In this document: piece by piece, positions 11,240 through 24,390 of the stretch
How positions within the stretch are numbered: position 1 is the first letter of the stretch
How the letters are laid out: every line of letters begins with the position of its first letter
Assembly: GCA_029204225.1 (NCBI GenBank)
Contig: CM055096.1
Span: forward strand, 33,253,115-33,317,114
DNA from: Diphasiastrum complanatum
Lineage: Eukaryota > Streptophyta > Lycopodiopsida > Lycopodiales > Lycopodiaceae
Direction of reading: 5' to 3'
DNA: 64,000 nt
Translations under genes and position numbers: made by a program
Notes under the pieces: model-generated
What the model saw: only the letters and a program-made list of their open reading frames with translations
Databases searched by the model: none
What the model was told of the DNA's origin: nothing

Positions 11240-12790
11240 ACAAGTGCATAGATCTTGCATCTCAACAACCAACTTCTGAACATGAAGTGGGATGGCAATG
11301 ATCTAGAGACCTCCAATGGAGAAAGAGAAGTCATTCTTGGTGATAACAACAAACACCATGTCATGGGGACTAGAGCTCTGCTTCTGAAGACTGTTTCTGG
11401 ATCTAGAGGGAGTCCTGTACGTTCCCACAATGAAGAGTGATCTTTAGTTAGTTGCCAAGATGACTGACATGGGACTGAATGTCACTTTTAATAGTGGCAG
11501 ATGTCAAATAAAAGACTGTGGATCTAATCAGATCCTAGTGACAGCTGAATGAAGGGGAAACTTGTATCATACAAGTATCATGAATCCTGCTGATCAAGCT
11601 CTTGTGACTTCAGAAGAAAAAGACAAGAACGAATTATGGCATAAGAGGATGTGCCACTATAGTATGAGGACACACTCTGTAAATGTCAAGAAGCAGAATG
11701 ATAGAAGGGATGGATGTCACTGACAGAGAAATCAAACTGTTTGAATCTTGTTTGAAGGAAAAACAGCACCGTGAATGATTCAGGTTCGAAGGCGCACAAT
11801 CCCAGGAGCCTCTTGGACTGATTCATAGCGATCTGTGTGGACCTATGAAAGTTCCATCTATATCTAGATCACATTACTTTGTTACTTTCATAGAAGATTA
11901 CACACACATGACTTTCGTCTACTTCTTGAAGAAAAAGTTTGATGTGTTTATTGTTTTCAAGCAGTTCAAGAGTTCGATCGAAACACAAACAAGAAGAAAG
12001 ATTAAAATTATGAGATCTTATAATGGTGGCGAATACACCAGTTCAGAGTTCAAGAATTATTGTCTGAATGAACAAAGTAGGAGGAATTCGAAATATGTAA
12101 TACACCTTTTCGAAATCTAATCAGAGCTCTAATGTATCTTACTATATGTACTCGACCAGATTTGGCCTTTCCTATTTATGCTTTACCACGAGTTTCTAAC
12201 AATCCAAGAAAGTACCATTGGGAGCTAGCAAAGATAATCTTGCGGTATCTCAAAGTAACCACAAATTTTGGCATTATTTATTCAAAGCCAGATGAATTCA
12301 CTCTCACAACATACAATGACGCTACTTGGGCAAGTTCGAAAGATGATAGTAAATCAGTCACTGGCAGATGCTTCATGATGTGTGGAGGGCCAGTAAGCTG
12401 AGTCTGCAAAAAGCAAACACTTGTGGCACAATCTTCATGCGAAGCTGAGTATGTAACAGCTTCAAAGAACGTGAATGAAGCTGTATGGCTGAGGCAGTTG
12501 CTAAATGAATTGGGGAAAAGCAAGAAGAACCTACTATCCTGTATATAGACAACACAAGCGCAATCTCCATGACTCAGGATCCAGTTTTCCATTCTAGGAG
12601 TAAGCATATACCACTCAAGTATCATCATATCAAAGATCTTGTGTAGAAAAAGGAGATTCAAATTGAGTATGTGAAGACCACAGAGATGACAGCTGATGTT
12701 ATGACAAAACCCCTTAGAAACAACTATTCAAAACACACAAAAAACATATGGAAATTGGCTGAAGAAATTTTCAGTTCAAGAGGGAGTATT
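11240..12790 (+). mobile_element. Copia element fossil: gag end, integrase, RT end, RNase H
   Basis: In order on the plus strand are a gag-pre-integrase region (ELWHKRMCHYS near 11630), integrase (YFVTFIEDYTHMTFVYFLK at 11880, then MRSYNGGEYTSSEF), the RT C-terminus (ALMYLTICTRPDLAFPIY near 12130) and RNase H (TYNDATWASSKDDSKS, then SCEAEYVTA near 12450). The polypurine tract AGAGGGAG at 12780-12787 leads into a TGAAAATTG LTR start near 12790. It is broken in many places and internally shortened. Confidence 0.85.
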
Positions 12791-13560
12791 GAAAATTGAA
12801 CTTCACTTTCTTTCATCCCTAACGGCTTCTATGTGGCGCAGTCTATTCCTGTAGAAAAAGACAACCACAAGTACAGTCTATTCCCACAGAAGATGACAGC
12901 CGCAACTAACTAGCTTTTAGCGTAATCATTAGTCTACAAGAATGTCTTATACGAGGAGCACAAAAGAGAGAGAGAGAGTAAGTGAGAAAGGAAATTGTAG
13001 GACTTGTACGCTTATATGTGGCAAGCCTTGTACTCTCTTCTCAAAAATATTTTGAGTTGATGAATCATTCTTGTCAGGTTTTCTGTTGTGCATAAAAATG
13101 TGAATGCCATTCTATATATGTACTGTAGTTTTGATTTTGCAGTCAGAATTAAGTTGCAAGTCTGTAGGTTAAAAACTGAATACCGAACACATTGTCAGTT
13201 TTTTTGCACTTTCGTGAAGACCTAACACTGAGCCAAAATATGACGTAGCATATTTTCCACCACCCTTCGAGTTTTTTGCATTTGTTGGATTTTCTCGTAG
13301 AGTTTGGACATGCAGGTATATGTAAATTCACCAACCTACTCATTTGTCGAAAAAATGCAACAGGTGCAGAAAAAGGTACGCTTCCGCATCCTTGACCCTG
13401 CTAGTTGCGGCTGAAGCTGAAACTCTCAGTTGCTTCACAAGTTGGAGAACAACTTTCAACATAACAATTCAATGCATTGAGAAAATTATTGGTCAAGTAT
13501 TATGATTGTTTTGCTTAGACTTACATGTCTGGTGGGATTGATTAGAGATGAACTTCGGTA
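12790..13560 (+). mobile_element. Probable Copia 3' LTR and flanking unknown DNA
   Basis: The sequence after the polypurine tract starts TGAAAATTGAACTTC, as expected for a 3' LTR. The LTR end could not be fixed, and no second copy was found in the window. A short GA run lies at 12967-12979. Confidence 0.4.
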
Positions 13561-13566
13561 CCACGT

Positions 13567-14990
13567 TGGAAGCGATGAGTTATTAGGAATGGGTTCTGAT
13601 AGAAACAAAACACTGACACCAAATCAAAAAATTTCGGAATAGCAGCAAAAATTAAGCAACAACGGGTGGTTGCAGATCGGAGGCACATCAGTTAGCAGCA
13701 AATGATCCAGATGAATAATCAATAATAATGCACAATAGAAAAAAATAGTAGTGTAGACAAAATTGCACTCTGATTGATTAAAAATTGAGTACAATGGCTT
13801 GAAGCAAAATCGGCCTCAGCTGGATGGATTTGGGCTTGAGCATTGAAATCCAACACTCTCCCTTAATGTGGATCCTGAAAAACTTCTATCTTCAAATTTA
13901 GCATGTTGTTAAATCTGATATAGTGCTCCTTTGATAATGCTTTTGTGAAATAATCTACTGCCATAAGATTTGTCCTGCAATAAAACAGTGACACTTTCTT
14001 GCTTTGCACTTTCTCTCTAAGGTAGTGATACTTGATTTCGATATGTTTGCTCCGAAACTTGTATATCTTGTGATTTGGAGAATAGCCAACAAAAATCGAT
14101 TTTCTGCTTGTGTCGTCCAGCTTCTTTCTTAGATCAACAGGGATCTGAACGTAAGCTATGCATCCAAACACTCGAATATGCTTGAGAGATGGTTTCGATC
14201 ATCATAAGTTGCTTTGTTGTTCAAGGCTTTTGTAATGGATCGATTTTGTAGATAGGCGATTGTAGTAATATCTTTCGCCCAAAATTTCTTTGGAAGAGAG
14301 ACATGGGCCAGCATGCTCTTGGCACTTTCGATAAGTGTCCGATTCTTTCTTTTTGCTACACCATGTGGACTGAGGTGAGTAGCTAGTTGTGTATTGTTGT
14401 TGTTCTCTGTTTTCCTTGCAGAACTCCTTGAATTTGGAGGCGATGAATTCTCCTCCTTTGGGTCTGAGTTTCTATAGATGCTTTGAACTTTTTGAAGAAC
14501 TTAAATGCCTCCGATTTGTTCTTCAGAAAATAAGTGATAGTTCATCGATAAAAGTAATCAATGAATGTTAGAAAATAAAGGGCTCCGCTTGTGGAAGCAA
14601 ATTGCATTGGGCCACAAATGTCACCATGTACAAGATCTAGCAAATCTCTAGAAGTATGAACCGAATCGGAAATGAATGGACATCTAGCATATTTGGTGAT
14701 AATACAACTTTCACATGGAGAATTCGATTGGCTAATGGAAGGAAGATCTTGCACTAGATTCTAATTCGACATTTGATTAATACTATTGAAATTTAGATGG
14801 CCTAATCTGAAATGCCAAAGCATATCAATTGATTCAGAAGTAGATGTGTGAAGAGCTTGACTATTTGAAGAACAACAATGACTAAGTTTGTAAAGATAGC
14901 CACATCTTCTCCGAAAAGCTAAAACTTTCTTAGACTTGTCAAGAATAGTGCAGCCCTGTTAGATTTCTTATGCTTAGTCTTAACAAATCG
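13567..14990 (-). mobile_element. Copia element fossil with 3' LTR
   Basis: The minus strand carries gag-pre-integrase and integrase start (ESCIITKYARCPF, then LDLVHGDICGPM, 14754 downward), the integrase end (FGCIAYVQIPVDLRKKL, 14170) and the RNase H tail (DYFTKALSKEHYIRFNN). The polypurine tract AAGGGAGAG is followed by TGTTGGATTTC, the start of a 3' LTR of about 290 bp (13855 down to about 13567). The RNase H tail is nearly the same as that at 63350-63430, so both belong to one Copia family. It is internally shortened and broken many times. Confidence 0.8.
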
Positions 14991-14999
14991 TTCAAGTAA

Positions 15000-15355
15000 T
15001 GAGCATCCTGAAAACAGCCAAAGGCTTACTACATGTTTCGGACCTTTGCATTTTTTCGCACCTTAGGGATGTTTTGTGCCTTAATCGTTTTAAAGCACCT
15101 TCACCTTCTTCACATTTTTCGCACCATCGAAAAAAATGCGACATAGTGGCCAAAATGCCTTGGAATCCATTTCAAGCCTACCTTTGGGTTTTTCGTATTT
15201 CTTTGCCTTCGTCTTTTTGGGCACCTTCGAGATTTGCATGCCTTTCCTGTTCAAAGTCACCTTCAAGTTTTTCCAACAGTGGCAGACCAACATCGCCAAC
15301 TTATCATCAAACCTAAAAACAGTTGGACCACTAAATATCCTAAGGGTGGTTAGTT
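15000..15355. other. No recognised gene
   Basis: Short open frames on both strands have no recognisable domain. A GCACCTTCGA-like motif recurs around 15060-15230. Confidence 0.35.
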
Positions 15356-16190
15356 TGTTGGAAGTATTTCTAGTTATGCGGTGGCTAGATCTACTTACGG
15401 ATGTAGTATAGAGATGTAGAGGTTCGTCCACTTTTTAAGTTTCTACAAGCTTCCTAACAAAATGAAAACATAAATGAAATGGAGCACTAAGGCTTCCCAA
15501 CTAGTGCTCGGAAATAAATGGGGTGGTACCCAACTAGCCACTTACTTAAGAAATACAAAGTCTTGCTAAGGCTGTCAGAACTAGCAAGAAGATTAATCTA
15601 AATTCTACTTAACACCCAAAGGGTAATAAAATGAAATTGCGGCTAATACTAAACATAAAACCAATAAAACGCATGCCACAATACAAACCAATGAGAAGGA
15701 GGCAAGAGGAGGCTCGAGCACCTTCCCTCAAGCTATGCACCTTCCCAAGGGGAACACAAATGAAATAGAATGATAATCTAAAAAATAGAGAAGCATAATA
15801 AGCTTAATCTCAAAAGTGTTGTGTACATGAGAAATACCTCTCCTCTTATAGCAAGGAGGGTCTTCCATAGGTATCCACTAACTTATGGGATTAGTTTAAA
15901 ACTAGCCATTCTAAGGCTTCTAAAACTTCCAACTTAGAACCTAAAACTTTTTTAAAAAGTTTTTAACTTGGGATATCTTAGAATATTTCTAAGCTTAAGT
16001 TTCTTAAGTCTAAGTTCTAATCCTAAGTTTAAGTTATTTTATTATTTTAAGCTTCTACCCATGGACTTACAAAACACATGCCATAGTAGAAGTTTATTGG
16101 CAAATACTCATACGTGGGCTTACAAAACACATGCCATGGAGTTTTATTTCTTTCTTTTTTATTTTCACTGTGTTTGCACAGTTGCTAACA
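15356..16190 (-). mobile_element. 3' LTR of the Tat/Ogre-like Gypsy
   Basis: The ends TGTTAGCAAC (at 16190) and CTTCCAACA (at 15356) give the TG...CA pattern. The polypurine tract at 16191-16204 lies directly upstream. The lower end is inferred only from the CA terminus, as no second LTR copy is in the window. Confidence 0.6.
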
Positions 16191-16204
16191 TTATCCCCCT
16201 CCTT

Positions 16205-18709
16205 ATTGGATTGGTGGTCCCACACCATTCGAAGCTTTTTTTTCTTGGATCTTTTGAGCTTCTTGGAGGCGAGATTGTTGTTGTCGGAATTGGTAAATCT
16301 TTGTGTCGATGCCCTCCATCATTTGCCAATGGAGTTTATTAAGGAAGGACATGGGTTTGTAGTAGTGGAGCATACCCTGGAGAAAGTTATGGGTTTTCCA
16401 TAGCTCCAACATATCAACGTGCAGTGTCGAAGTGAAGGTTGCTCGATAATAAAGCCGCGCTACGTTGATGTGGTCGTCTTGCATTTGTAGTAGTTTATTG
16501 ACATCAATGGCTATTGGTGGTAGTCCTCAGTCCCAATAACCTTTGAGTTCTGCCCAAAATGCCACCAAGCCGCAATTATCCACAAAGTATCTTACGTCGC
16601 GATCAGGGTTGCCATGGTGCTTTTGGCAAAATACACGACAATTGGTGACCATGTCTTCTCAGCGAGATTGACGGTATCCACGTACCACCAAAGTCCTATG
16701 GATTGGTTGGTGCTTGAGTTCTTTGCGCTTGAGGTTGTCCCTGAAATGATGAGCCTTGATTGGTAGGTGGAGGTTGTTGAAATCCTGCTCCATCGCCATC
16801 ATTTGATCCATCATAGTAAGGCCGTGATTGATGAAACTGGGCATGAACTGCATGGACAAAAGGTGTGGATTGAGCAGCTTTTTAACGTTTCTTCCAGTGG
16901 GATATGTTGGTTGAGGGCCTCGACTGAAGCAGTATATGATTGTTGCTTTTTGGAGTGCTGCTATGTCGTGGCTTTTAACTTTTGTGCCAACGCTTGATAT
17001 GCCACCACTGAAATCGGAGTTTGGTGTGAAATCATTAAAATCTACCAATTCCAACTATTCCTTCATAGCGGAACATGCTACTTGTGCTTCTGCTAAGGCC
17101 TCGTCTTGTTCTACTATAAGTTGTGTTATGGCAGTTTGGTGGTTGGAGATCTTCAGTTGGAGTTGGTTCTGAAGGTGGCTGAGCATTTTTTGTTGTTGTT
17201 GATTATAGGCAGTGAGCTATTGTTGGACCTATTGGAGTAGGGCCTCCTGTTGTGCTAGAACCTCCTTTGGAACTTGAGAGAGTTTCAAGCTCCCTCTAGA
17301 TTCAACATACTCTGCTATATCACTGGATAAGATATAAGGGGAGAGGGTGTCGTCGGTGCTCACGGCCTTACCCTTCTGCTTCTTCGTGGGAGGTGCAGGT
17401 GAGATAGGGTTTGTGGCCCGCTTCTTTGTGCTAGCATAGACTGCCTCTAGCTCCTTCAATCGTTCGTTGTCCCAAATGTTGTGTGACCAACATGTGCAAG
17501 AGATAGCCACATTTGGTAGGCGATTTTTTGGCTTTCAACGGCACACATAGTTTGTCAGCGACTTTCTCTGCCCACTTGAAGTTCTTTGTTGGATCATCCA
17601 TGGTCAGGGTCAATGAAAACAGATCGCTAGGTGGGATGCGATCCATCTTGGTAACGTGGACCTTTACCCTATGTATGAGAAGTTCTGCGGCTGTCCGGAG
17701 TTTAGGATCCTTGATCAGCTTGATGGAGATGTCGTCATTCATCTGCGAAATGGTTTTGATATCTTCTTGGAGGAACTTTGTCAAATACTTGGAATCATAG
17801 TTGGTTCATCTACCGTGAATCATCTCTTCCAGATTTGAAAATCCTATGCATTGTAAGCATTCTGGAGAGATGTCGATGGTGCTATAACTGCCATCCTTGG
17901 AGGTGAGTTTGAAGGAATGGAACTCATCTAAGTATGTGGAATAGGCTGCTTGGACCAGACTCTCATTCTGCTGATCAGTGAAGTGGCTGAGATCATATCG
18001 TTGGCCAGTGTCAGCACATCAAGATATAAATCAGTGATAAATCGTCCGAAAAGGGTTTGGGGACCTTCTGGCGATGCAGTGAGAGCGATGAGTCTTTGGA
18101 AGTCATGATGGCAGTAGTCTAGATACTTCTAGAGAGGTTGAAAATTCTGAAAATTTTCAGCATGAACTCTCTTGCAGAAATCTAGAATGAACTCGTGGAG
18201 GGAATTGGTGAGGCCTATATATAGACTTTTTTCCGACAGGAATTTGTAACTTCACGCAGAAATCATCCTCGGTGTCCACAATTTCTCAGTGAGGTTCGTG
18301 AATTTTGATGCACTGTTTTGAGGGCCGACAAGTTTCTATAAGTGAGTTTTTTTGTACAAAGATGAGTAAAAATGGTTGATAGTACAAAAAGTGTTCTAAT
18401 CAGAATTTGCGGATGTGACAAAGAAATCATGAAGGTGATTTTGAGGCTCGGCAAATTGTCTACAAAATCTGTCAGTGAGGATGTGATGCAGAAATCTAAT
18501 TTTTTATATTTTTGGAAAGTTTGCCTCGGAGATAGAATTTGTGGAGGTAATAAATATATAGTGCTTACTAAAAAAGGTGTTGGGTGAATTCTATCTGATG
18601 TGGTTATGAAACAAAATTTCAGTAAAAGAATAATCCTTGTGGTTTGAGAAAAAAAGACTAGTTGTAGTTCTAATCTGAGGATATCTTGATGTTCTAAAAA
18701 TAAAAACAT
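16205..18709 (-). mobile_element. Extra region between integrase and LTR, unknown product
   Basis: Same-strand open frames at 17784-17431, 17510-17229, 17054-16659 and 16484-16203 read as charged, helix-rich peptides (for example DRIPPSDLFSLTLTMDDPTK). No family was recognised. Some Tat-lineage Gypsy elements carry an additional ORF outside gag-pol, which would fit the position. It is a broken fossil. Confidence 0.45.
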
Positions 18710-20116
18710 ATCAAAAAATTCATGAAATTATTAAGCAAGCAATAAACATAAATAAATAACAAAGTTTAGGAAATAAACAACCTAGTACGTATCAAGATAA
18801 AAACAAGGCTCATTGTACTTTCTAAGTCTAGTCCCATTGACCACAATGTCTAAAATATTGCCTTGTAGGGTTTGGAGTTGTACATATCTAGAGGCAAATA
18901 TCTTTTGAATGATATAAGGTCCTTGGCCAGAAAATTTGAGTTTTCCTTTAAAGGCTTTGGCTTGGTAGAGGAGGACCTTATCTTCGACCTGAAACTCTTT
19001 GAGTTTTAAGGATCGATCATGCCATGGGCCTTTTGTCAACGTTTGTGGACTTGTTGAGCATGGATGTCGTGTTTCACACATTTGTTCCAAATGAAATAAC
19101 TTGTTTGCTAGTATCTGTCGATTATCTAGTTCAAGATTATAGGCTACTCGAAAGGATGGAATATGGAATTCTATAGGCATAACGGATTCTTAGCCATATA
19201 CTAGCTCGAAAGGGGTTAAGCATGTGGCTCGCTTCGGGGTAGTGCGATAGGCCCATAAAGTAGCATGAAGTTTTAGTTCCCAATCGGATCGGCTGGACTC
19301 GACGGTTTTGGTGAGAATACCACATAAGACTTTGTTTGTGGATTCCGCCTGGCCATTGCATCGTGGATAATACAGGGAACTATTGTGATGCACCACAAAA
19401 AATTTGGAAAGTAGATCTGCTATGACAGAGTTAGGAAAATGTGTACCCCTATCGGGATAAATTCTAGAGGACATCTGAAACGAATGATAACTTGTTCATA
19501 GAAAAATTTTGCGGTAGAGCGAGCGTCAGCATTGCGAACAACTCTTGCTTCAGCCCATTTGGTATAGTAGTCCGTAGCTACTACAATATATCTGGCTTGA
19601 GTGTGTCTAGCAACAGGACTAATCGGGCCAACATAATCAATTTCCGAGTTTTGGAAAGCTTGATCAGTTGTGACAGGGTGTAAAGGCATGTAGTCAGTCT
19701 TTTGAAATATTAAAGTCGCCAGCAAGAATAGAAAGAAGGGAGTTATGAGAACTATCACTCCAGAGGTCACCACAAGAATAGGGTTTGATGGAGAGATAGG
19801 AACCGCAACATGCATAGAAGGAGGGGTAGGTGGATCTGGCTATAAGGAAGATGTTGAAGCATTGTTGGAGACGGAGGATGGTTCAAAAGTGGTGGCAACG
19901 ACTCCTTTGCGACGTGGCATTATGAGGGATCCAATAGATCATCGATGAGGGGACAGCAGGTGCGATGGAAGATAGCGATGGAGCCAGCAGATCAAGGAGC
20001 CAGTAGATCACCGACGGAAGACAGGTGCAATGCAGAAATGCGATGGAGGCCAGCAAATGGAGCAAGTGCGATGGAGGACAGCCATCGCTAGGCCATGGAG
20101 ATCCGCTGGTGCCCAG

Positions 20117-20218
<102 letters not shown>

Positions 20219-20259
20219 AAAAGTTTATTTAACCAAGCTCAAGGTCCACCACCCCAACA

Positions 20260-20261
<2 letters not shown>

Positions 20262-20300
<39 letters not shown>
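20262..20300. repeat. (AC)n microsatellite, about 39 bp
   Basis: A perfect AC run 47 bp after the GA run, so the two make a compound microsatellite. Confidence 0.95.
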
Positions 20301-20303
<3 letters not shown>

Positions 20304-20329
20304 AGCACACACGCACAAGGTAAGTGTGC

Positions 20330-21300
20330 ATGTCACTTAACAAGAGAAGATAACTTGGCCAAAAGGTTACTTATTGTTATGCCTTTTGCAATACACATGG
20401 CTTCAAGGTATCCAATAACATTCATGATTTTATAGACTATTCATACTTTACTATTAATTCTTTTGAGTTGTACAAATTATCGTTGGTGCAAACCATCTCA
20501 GTCTTTCTCAACTATACATATTTGTCACACAAGAAAAGTGGTATGTCTTTTATGGCATATATTCACAACATAACTACTAGCATATTTTTGGCACACAATC
20601 AGATAAAGGCCTTTAAAGGCCTCACACAATTGCTACTATCAACAGATTTGAGGAGACAAGGGAGCTAAATACCAGTCAAAGCTAGATTCATGTCTCAACT
20701 CCCTTTCACAATTTACATTAGAGTGTGAGCATGAGTCTTTTGCATTGTGTTACTTGTGTGATAACTAGCCCAAGTTGGCATTTAGCTTCTTTCACCTTCA
20801 AGGTAGCTTTTGTTCTTGTCCATGTTGGATTATTCTACTATCAGGAGTAATTCATCCAAATAATTGATCTCTAATATACATCCATTCATTATCCAGTTCT
20901 ACAGTTTTATTCATGTTTCTACAGTCTGCAGAAATATTCGGGAATCACCAACAGGTGGCTCCGACATATCAGACAACCACCGACATATCAGATGACTCCG
21001 ACGAAAGTCGAAGGAGTCGAACATGTCAAAAGATGATAATTATTGTTCCATCTGATATGAAGTTAAAGACTTGCCCTAACTGCTTTGCAAGTAAATTTTC
21101 AAGAAGTCCTAATTGGATGGATGGCAGTGCATGACGGCTTTCAATTGCGATATACGACCTAATTAGTTGTCCTACTGGATAAGCTTGAACTGCTTTAGTA
21201 TAAATAGCTATGTCCATGACCAATGCATAGGATTCAGTATACTCCTAGTCTTTGATACACGGTACTCCAATGAATCAAGCTGTTAGTTATGCCATGTCAT
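20330..21300. other. No recognised gene
   Basis: Only short open frames. A small internal repeat CCGACATATCAGA occurs twice near 20960-20990. Confidence 0.35.
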
Positions 21301-21790
21301 ACTAGACGTGATTAGAAAGTAACTAATATCTTTGTGAGGCCCAAAACACACTAAATGGAGTTAGTACAAGGTTTGGGACAGTGTATGCATGTGTAGAGTT
21401 ATCAATAGCAATTCTATGAATAGAGGATCCATGCATAGAGACTCTATCCTAGACGAATCTATGTATAGAGGAGTTAGGACCTTGCATGACTATGTGCATA
21501 GGTGGTTCTAAGCTCTATGTAAAAAGGCCAAACTCGCCCTACTATCTCATCTTGTGGTTGATTCATTGCCAGGCTTTCACTATACTTTCATGCTTCCTAT
21601 TCCTTGGCTTGGGGGTGAAGCTTCTAGAGTTGATTGGTTGCTTTTACTTGGTTGGGTGGTTTTTCCATTGTGTGTTTTCCATTGTGTTTGTCTTGTAAGT
21701 AGGATCTTGAGGAGCTTTTCCTTATAGTGGTATCAGAGCAAGGCTTACGATTTTGTAAAGTATTTAGCTCCATCTAATCGATCCACTAGA
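21300..21790 (+). mobile_element. Probable LTR end and leader of an LTR element
   Basis: The iMet-type primer site at 21728-21739 follows sequence that looks like an LTR 3' part. The LTR start was not located. The leader is cut off near 21808, where a minus-strand Gypsy piece begins. Confidence 0.45.
21728..21739 (+). promoter_or_regulatory. Primer-binding site, tRNA-iMet type
   Basis: TGGTATCAGAGC is the standard plant LTR-retrotransposon primer site matching the 3' end of initiator tRNA-Met. Confidence 0.75.
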
Positions 21791-21808
21791 CCCATTCAGA
21801 GCAATGGA

Positions 21809-22140
21809 TATTTATTCTTAATAGTTACTTTCTTCAACCCCTTGTAGTCCACACACATCCGAAATCCCCCATCTTTCTTTGCTTTCAAAAGAATATGAGC
21901 ACCCCAAAGTGACTTACTAGGCTGTATATGACCCATCTTAAGATAATTTTCAATTTGATTAGTAATCTCTATCTCTTCTTTTTGAGAAAACTGATATGAT
22001 TGTCTAGAGATAGGGTAACTACTTGGAATCAACTCAATCATGTGGTCTACCAACCTAGAGGGTGGTATACCATGAAATAATTCAACTGGATATAAATGAC
22101 AAGCTCGTGTTTGTTCTAAGACAATCTCATACAAAGAAAT
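21809..22140 (-). mobile_element. Gypsy reverse transcriptase N-terminal fragment
   Basis: The minus strand reads [18 protein letters not shown], then [20 protein letters not shown] and [19 protein letters not shown], which is the Gypsy RT fingers region up to the conserved CVDY. It resembles the RT start near 53000 but is a separate, broken piece. Confidence 0.85.
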
Positions 22141-22149
22141 TGGCTTTCC

Positions 22150-24380
22150 ATTATTATGGATCCTATCAAATACTCAAGAAGATGGACCATATCATTTATC
22201 AACTTCCTTATGTGTTAACCTTGGGCTGAATTAGCCTTAGGGTTCCCCCTTTCCATACAACCCAATTACTATCAATAATGACACTACGTTCATCTTTTGG
22301 TTCAAAGGTATGGTTTTCTCATTAATGAGGTTCCAAGTGCGTATGTTGACATTTTTGCTCAAAATCTATGCTAAAAGGTCATGGCTCTTGCTGCTACTAC
22401 ACACTCACAAACTACAAAACTGGTAGCCATTACCATTTGATGGCCTTCATTGCATTTATATTTTTTGTGATCATATGTTCTACATCCCTAGTACTTGCAT
22501 TTTTATGGTCACCAACAATTCTTCAATTTTTGACTTTTCCAACATCTTCTCTCACCTTTTCCAATATGGAGGAAAACATCCATCAAATACTCTGGTGTGC
22601 TTGGGACCTCATTACTCATTCCGATTTTAAATAGCTGGCCAGCTACATTGAGTCCATTATTTAATCATCTAGCCATTCCAGCTCATATCTTGAGAAATAT
22701 TGCCATTGGTTTGTAACTCATGGATATTTGTTCCCCTTACTCAGATCTGGCTCATCTAGAAGGTGGCTAACTGAACTCCTCAATTTCAAATAGAAAAACT
22801 CTTCTACTAGTGGTTAGATATAGTTGTGAAACTTGGGAGCTCTTTGTGATGGGTGGCAGCCATCCTTTAGAAGATATGCTGAACACTTTATGTTAAGCTT
22901 ATTGTTGATTGTATTGAGATCTCTATTGAAGATTGATCTACCATTTCCAATGAGCAGTCTATTTTATTGTCATATGTGATGTTTTCATGTGATGGTGTGT
23001 TCTTTACCACCTGTCTCATAGTGAGCATGTTCACTTCCAGCTTTTGCAACCATAGCTGTATTTCTTGTTTTGGGTAGATGTGACGACAGATGGTGAAAAT
23101 CAAGATTCAGACAAAAGTCAGGATTCAGGTCAGGATGTAATGTCCGCAAGTTGTCAGAATTTCATTCACTTTCATAGATGTGTCATACAAACATCGTTAT
23201 ATGCTAACAAAACAACGGTTCTTTCTGTTAGTTTAAATCATCTTTCAAAGAGTCAAAGTCTCTTCGTTCTTCAAAAAGCAGCACTCCAGGTTCTACAGCA
23301 ATTCAGTATTATCATTAATAAGACACCAGCCTCTCTCGAGTAGTTTCTGTATGTTAATAATTTTCTGGTCAATTTTGACATTGCCAATAAACATCACTAT
23401 ACAACGTTGAGATATGCAGCTTATATTCTTCCATAACAACTGTTCCTTGTCAGAAAGGCTCCTTGTTTCCTCAAATTTAGGCAGTTCTATTGGTTCATAC
23501 TGTTGCAACAAGTAGCTACAAAGCACACAACTAAGCCAAGCATACAAAAGCACAGTGAGTAACATAAGCTAGTGTACAATTCAATTGAACGTACAATACC
23601 CGAATTACAAAAAAAAAATTGCACCAGGGAACCTTTACAGGATTTGTATTTGTGAAGTAGATTTGACCCAACATTCACATAATTTCATCCGTTATTGTGA
23701 ATGTGTACATACGGATACGCTGGCCAAACATTATGAAATTCTAAATCCCCAAAGCAACTGGCAGCCAAACCATGCACCGTGCAAATTCCTTGTATGGTAG
23801 AGCTCCAATCTGCAGTAAACTTTTTCAAAACAGACAATCCTAATAGTCCAAATGTCTCTAGTCGTTGCAAAACGTCGAGTCAAGTGAATAAATTTATAAC
23901 AGACCATGCACCTGAAAATCAAACAATGACAGACCACGCACCTGAAAATTTAAACAATGACACGTTGAGATCAATATGTTTTAGCAAGAAAATATGAGAA
24001 ATGGTCATAAACTTTCAGTTCAACAAAGCTCTTAGCTATCCTCATCAAACAGACTGCAGCACATTCTGAATTCCCACAGCAAATTTTATATCCGGGCACG
24101 AGAATGTTACTGCTCTGTCAAGCTAGGCACTAGCATGGAAAGGTTTTCTGCAGAATATAATTTTTCTTGAGCTGCCAAAGAATCAGGTGAGATATATTTC
24201 TATTAACTATTGTAATGTGTGAAGAACTAATCAATGTGTCAGCCAGACTATGGCTCACCTTCCAAGAGATTGCAAAGTTTAATGAATGATGCGTGACGTA
24301 TCAAATTCTAGGTTAAAGCAGAATTCTCTCTTTGATGACCTCATTGTAGAATTAGGGAATGCTCACACGGCACATCATCA
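22150..24380. other. No recognised gene; 3' flank of the LRR kinase
   Basis: Open frames are short and unrecognised. A 28-30 bp motif (ACAGACCATGCACCTGAAAA) occurs twice in tandem near 23901 and 23930. The last few hundred bases would hold the LRR kinase 3' UTR; no clear poly(A) signal was seen. Confidence 0.4.
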
Positions 24381-24390
24381 CATAACAGAA

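Larger units (their letters stand above)
15356..19815 (-). mobile_element. Gypsy element (Tat/Ogre-like) 3' half: integrase, extra region, 3' LTR
   Basis: On the minus strand from 19815 to 18782 lies integrase: YMPLHPVTTDQAFQ, then YIVVATDYYTKWAEARVVRN, PDRGTHFPNSV, NGQAESTNKVL and the C-terminal KVLLYQAKAFKGKL. About 2.5 kb of same-strand sequence follows (18700-16205) with several medium open frames and no recognised domain. Then come a polypurine tract (minus-strand AAGGAGGGGGATAA) and a 3' LTR of 835 bp (16190 down to 15356, TGTTAG...CCAACA). RT and gag are absent from the window. The right end abuts the GA/AC microsatellites. It is old and broken at several points. Confidence 0.75.

Noticed and set aside
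16131-16403. Plus-strand frames over 15968-16403 as host genes
   Set aside because: They overlap the polypurine tract and LTR of a minus-strand Gypsy and have no known domain.
21728-21739. Part of a tRNA gene
   Set aside because: Only the 12-base match to the tRNA 3' end is present, in the usual place of a retrotransposon primer site.
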